A DNA stretch of 64,000 nucleotides. It comes from Cordia subcordata (taxonomy: Eukaryota; Streptophyta; Magnoliopsida; Boraginales; Cordiaceae). Where the stretch lies: assembly GCA_028554755.1 (NCBI GenBank), contig JAPTOF010000017.1:5518001-5582000 (forward strand), read 5' to 3'. The translations under genes and the position numbers were made by a program. Below the pieces are notes generated by a model. That model made no database searches and had not been told where the DNA came from. It was given only the letters and a program-made list of their open reading frames with translations. Below, piece by piece: positions 60,660 to 64,000 of the stretch (position 1 is its first letter; each line of letters opens with the position of its first letter).

Positions 60660-61910
60660 AGTTGAAAATTGAAAAGAAAATAGAAAAGAAAAAATATGGA
60701 GAGAATATTTGTGCATTAAAGAGAACAAGAGCCACCACCAATGGTGGCTGTAAAAAAGAAAATGACTCATAAATATTACATTGTAAATCTTGATATTAAG
60801 TGAATACAATAGAAGAGCCTATTTATGGACATGATAACTTGGTGACCAAGACTACAGACCTAAACTAATAAGATAAATCATATATTAAGGAAACTAGGAT
60901 ATTAAGGAATCAATTATAATAAGGAAATTAATTTGATAATTACCTAACCTATAGTATTGCCTATTCTGATGCCATAAAATATTAATAATCAAAATATTCT
61001 TCAAAGTTCAAGATCCGCTCACATCAAAACTTCTCTCACATTGATATGAGAGGATCATCTGAACTATTCATGAGTTAGTTATCATCTGAACCATTCATGA
61101 ATTAGTTAAAGTTATCCCAACCATTCATTTAAAACAAATCTCAAAAAAAAAAGTGGGTAATGGGAGGAAAAAAAGTTTTTGAAAACATTTAACATAGATG
61201 GTTAAAATGTTTTTACCCACATATGAATGGCCAGGATTTCCCTCATATCAATCTGAAAGAAATCATGATGTGAGAGAATCTTAATCTATCTCTGCACATT
61301 GAGAGAGCCTCAATGATTCTTCACATAGTATTAGAGCCGTATTCTTGGTCCTGGCTCTTTTATATCAGCATCCGCCCTCGTGTCAGTTGTTTATATGAAC
61401 TTGTTGGCATACCCTATTGTTATTGACATGACCCATTTCTGGCTATTTTAACTCATACGAGCTAAAGGAAAAAACCAAGAAGCGAGACCAAAATGGTCTA
61501 AATAAGATTACAGCAAAATAATGGTTAGAACAATGAGATAATAATGACCTAGTGGTTTTGATACCAAGTTGAAAATTGAAAAGAAAATAGAAAAAAAATA
61601 TGGGGAGAATATTTATGTATTAAAGAGAACAGAAGCCACCACTAAGGGTGGTTCTAAAAAAGAAAATGACTCATAAAGATTACATTGTCAATTCTGGATG
61701 TTAAGTGAATACAATGGGAGAGTCCATTTATAAGCACGATAACTTGGTCACCAAACTACAAACCTAAACTAATAAGGTAAATCATATACTAAGGAAACTA
61801 GGATATTAACGAATCAATTATAATAAGAAAATTAATTTGATAATTACCTAACCTATACTATTGCCAATCCTAATACCATAAAATATTAATAATCAAAATA
61901 TTCTTTAACA
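60660..61910 (-). mobile_element. TRIM with 345-bp LTRs and target duplication TATTT
   Basis: LTRs at 60660-61006 and 61567-61910, both starting AGTTGAAAATTGAAAAGAAA. Flanked by TATTT (60655-60659 and 61911-61915). Inside the right LTR the - strand reads TGGTATCAAAACC, a primer-site-like sequence, giving - orientation. The 560-bp interior has no genes but holds a second, oppositely oriented primer-like site (TAGTATTAGAGCC, near 61328), perhaps a trace of another element. Confidence 0.88.
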
Positions 61911-61915
61911 TATTT

Positions 61916-62447
61916 AAAACATTTTTAAATATTCTGAATCGTAGGAGAGCTTGCTAGGATATGAGATTTGATGTTTCGGTTTGTATGGGAGGAAAAACTT
62001 GCATGTTACTATGGACTACACCTCACTCAGATTTCAAAATCATTTTTAAATAGATAATTTTTTTTTTCTTGGAAAAATAATTAGCTTTACTAAAAAAGAC
62101 TCCTATATGAACATAAATTTTATATTGCAACCTCTACTAAGAAAATTAAATCTTTGCAAATGTTAAATTGTATATGTTACGGCTTTTCACTAAAGGAAGG
62201 TTAAGTTTTAGTCCATCTATTTATTAACTTGTGTCGTGTCTTGAACGTTCCTTATTATTCCATTCCAAAAACAAAACACGACACCTTTTAAAAGTCCAGA
62301 CTGTGTGCTATGTTTTAAAAAGTAGAAACAGGAAAGTTTTTGATGATCAAATAAGATCTAACATTCATGCAAATTAACTATAAGAAGTTCAAACATTTTT
62401 GCCTCTTTTTTCCTAAAAGAAAAATCATTTTACTGAACAATTAATTA
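61916..62447. repeat. Upstream arm of the second MYB, distal part
   Basis: From about 62150 to 62345 it matches the complement of 32620-32840 (GCTTTTCACTAA, AAAGTAGAAACAGG-type anchors). 61916-62100 shows nothing recognisable. Confidence 0.6.
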
Positions 62448-63130
62448 GGAATGGCAATGGGACGAGTGACTTAGAGTATCCAGCATCGATCGTCCTGATT
62501 AAAATCCAATAAAAATTCATCCCATTAAGAATCCAAAATAATTAAAAATACCCATTAGGATTTGGGATGAAATTGGGATTGGTCCCGGGTACGCACATTC
62601 CCGAACCCGATTTCTAAATTTGTGTTTATTTGGATTTGTGGATTACTTTCTAATGCGAATAGCTTTGTTATGTGAAAATTTTGGTTGCTTTCTCATGTGG
62701 ATGATTTTGTTTTAAGTTTATATTAATTTATCATTAAGTTTGATACTTCGAGCTATGGATTATATGCATTTTAGAATTTAGATTTATATTTTTTTTAGTA
62801 AAGTATGTTAATTTGTTCTTCGTAGATTAAATTTATCATTTTAATATATTTTAATTTTCAACAAAAATGAAAATTTTATTTAAATGGTTAGTTTTTTAAA
62901 ATTTAGTTATTTAGTTTAGGTCCTAGGTCCCAAGTTCGTGGGGTTGAGAACATATCTTGAATTTGGGTTCGGGACGTTCCGAGTTTTGCGGGTTCGAGTT
63001 GTTTTAGGTGAAATTTTTTATTTAAATTTTAATCCTTTTTATTGGGTTTGGGACATCTTGGGCACCCGAGGGTTTAAAACATTCCGAAAATGGGATTCTC
63101 ATTTAATTTTTATCCGAGTTTGAAATAAAA
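62448..63130. repeat. Inserted GGGTTCGGG-rich dispersed repeat
   Basis: Starts near AGGAATGGCAATGGGACGAG and includes CCCGGGTACGCACATTCCCG and several GGGTTCGGGAC-like motifs. Such GGCAATGGG/GGGTTCGGG sequences are common dispersed plant repeats. It interrupts the MYB upstream homology and is absent from the first arm. Class and exact ends unresolved. Confidence 0.45.
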
Positions 63131-63582
63131 ATGAGAATTATGATGCTATCTGGATAGCGAGTTTAAAATTCTTTCTTGAGTAAGCTACCCGTCTCGTTAC
63201 TATCATTACAATTGATCTTTGAAAACCCAAAAATAAATAAAGGAAAAGAAAAACAAATTCTTCGGGATTAGTATCAGTGTGAAACATAAGAAAATATTGT
63301 TCCAGGAACATAATCATGGAGGGGCCGTTAACATACACCACGCAAGGACAAAATAGAGAGGCAGTGCAATGTGAATGTGCATATATTTAATGATCGTGTC
63401 ATTTTCACATGAAGGAAGCATCCACGCTTCCCCTTCTAGTCATTTTGTATCCATTCGAGTCAATAAAAAATAGATTTACTCGTTTAAGCCCTCTTGCCGT
63501 CAATACAAAAATAGTCTTTTGCATTTGAATCACGTTTATTTTGTACTTAACACGCTTTTGTTTGTCTGATTCTCAAGTACAC

Positions 63583-63592
63583 TATGTATAAG
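63583..63592 (+). promoter_or_regulatory. TATA-like box of the second MYB gene
   Basis: TATGTATAAG lies 82-91 bases before the ATG. It is at the matching position and in the same context (AAGTACACTAT, then GGTGCCATAATCATTGGGTG) as in the first MYB. Confidence 0.55.
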
Positions 63593-63673
63593 AGGGGAGT
63601 TGCAGAAAGGGTGCCATAATCATTGGGTGTGTTTCTCTAACCACAGAGAGATAAATAAGACATACATCAGAAA

Positions 63674-63806
63674 ATGGTGAGAACCCCATACGTAGACAAA
63701 AATGGAATCCGAAAAGGTGCTTGGAGTGAAGAAGAAGATAATAAGTTGAAAGCCTATATTTTAAGATATGGCCACTGGAACTGGAGACAGCTGCCTAAAT
63801 TTGCTG
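63674..63806 (+). CDS. R2R3-MYB transcription factor, first exon only (gene runs off the window)
   Basis: Nuclear DNA-binding regulator and paralogue of the gene at 30288-32007. The ATG at 63674 opens [17 protein letters not shown], and the exon ends after 133 bp at a GT donor (63807), exactly as in the first gene. The 44 complete residues are identical to those of the first gene, including Trp17 and Trp37 of R2. Four nucleotide differences are all silent third positions. Translation beyond 63806 runs into a (TTC)n/(CTC)n intron repeat and gives only poly-Ser/Pro, so it is not coding. Exon 2 must lie past 64000. Whether the gene is complete is unknown. Confidence 0.88.
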
Positions 63807-63813
63807 GTAAAAA

Positions 63814-63906
63814 TTCTTCTTCTTCTTCTTCTTCTTCTTCTTCTTCTTCTTCTCCTCCTCCTCTTCCTCCTCCTCCTCCTCCTCCTCCTCCTCATCCTCC
63901 TCCTTC
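63814..63906. repeat. TTC/CTC trinucleotide microsatellite in MYB intron 1
   Basis: About 12 TTC units followed by interrupted CTC units, starting seven bases after the splice donor. The first MYB has only a short TTCTTCTTCTTC here (31870-31857, - strand). The array has expanded in this copy. Confidence 0.95.
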
Positions 63907-63978
63907 ATAAATCAAGAAGAAGATTAGGGTATAGACGCACAGTAAATTAATAGTATTTGTCTTCTGTGAAGAGTATAT

Positions 63979-64000
63979 ATACGTGTGTGTGTGTGTGTGA
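63979..64000. repeat. TG microsatellite at the window end
   Basis: A GTGTGTGTGT run reaching the end of the window, inside intron 1. Confidence 0.85.

Noticed and set aside
63807..63950. Extension of the second MYB protein into a Ser/Pro-rich tail
   Set aside because: The frame passes the GT donor used by the first gene at the same place, and the tail is translated microsatellite in intron 1.
1..64000. CRISPR array, operon or phage-type defence system
   Set aside because: No evenly spaced direct repeats with unique spacers and no prokaryotic gene organisation; all signals are those of a plant nuclear genome.

Overview
This window is nuclear DNA of a flowering plant, most likely a eudicot. 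It is visibly AT-rich and full of plant-type retroelements: Ty1/copia elements primed from initiator tRNA-Met, a DUF4283-type LINE, TRIMs, CACTA, hAT and foldback MITEs. The recognisable host genes have plant intron-exon structure: a short-chain dehydrogenase and R2R3-MYB genes with the standard 133 bp and 130 bp first two exons. No rRNA, tRNA, CRISPR or bacterial-type feature was seen.

Layout. (1) 662-1462: nearly complete last exon of an SDR110C-type short-chain dehydrogenase, + strand. (2) 2.2-5.5 kb: intergenic DNA, small tandem duplications and a decayed copia pol remnant. (3) 5.57-15.14 kb: an old LINE on the - strand (ORF1 with DUF4283, endonuclease, reverse transcriptase) split by a clean 4.87 kb copia insertion (9045-13911, target duplication CTCTC). 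(4) 15.15-25.17 kb: a diverged repeat unit, 'copy A' (TG-rich block plus MYB-promoter-like DNA), split by a 7.2 kb copia element (15286-22488). (5) 25.3-30.1 kb: a TRIM-like element with a CACTA MITE inside it, tandem repeats, microsatellites and a foldback MITE. (6) 30288-32007: a complete subgroup-2-type R2R3-MYB gene, - strand. (7) 33.2-44.7 kb: a non-autonomous LTR element, a large solo LTR, a TRIM with a foldback MITE in its LTR, and a dead hAT transposase gene. (8) 45.3-57.6 kb: an inverted repeat around a spacer at about 49.6-51.0 kb, each side holding a copy of the TG-block/MYB-promoter-like unit (copies B and C). (9) 57.9-62.4 kb: foldback MITE, two TRIMs and inverted-arm remnants. 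(10) 63674 to the end: first exon of a second R2R3-MYB, + strand, encoding the same 44 residues as the first.

Main reading. The two MYB genes face each other across about 31.7 kb. At least three blocks between them are inverted homologues in mirror order (30.3-33.25 with 60.25-64; 38.57-39.2 with 59.88-60.25; 45.3-48.4 with 50.98-57.6). This suggests one large, heavily interrupted inverted duplication centred near 50.3 kb, with a MYB gene at each outer end. Diverged copies of the MYB upstream region also occur without a MYB gene. The exciting part is this structural history. I found no evidence of an undescribed enzymatic or defence system.

Functional host content is limited to the SDR and the two MYBs. 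They share no visible operon-like or pathway arrangement. The other long ORFs belong to broken transposable elements or are noise. All homology statements were made by eye without database searches.
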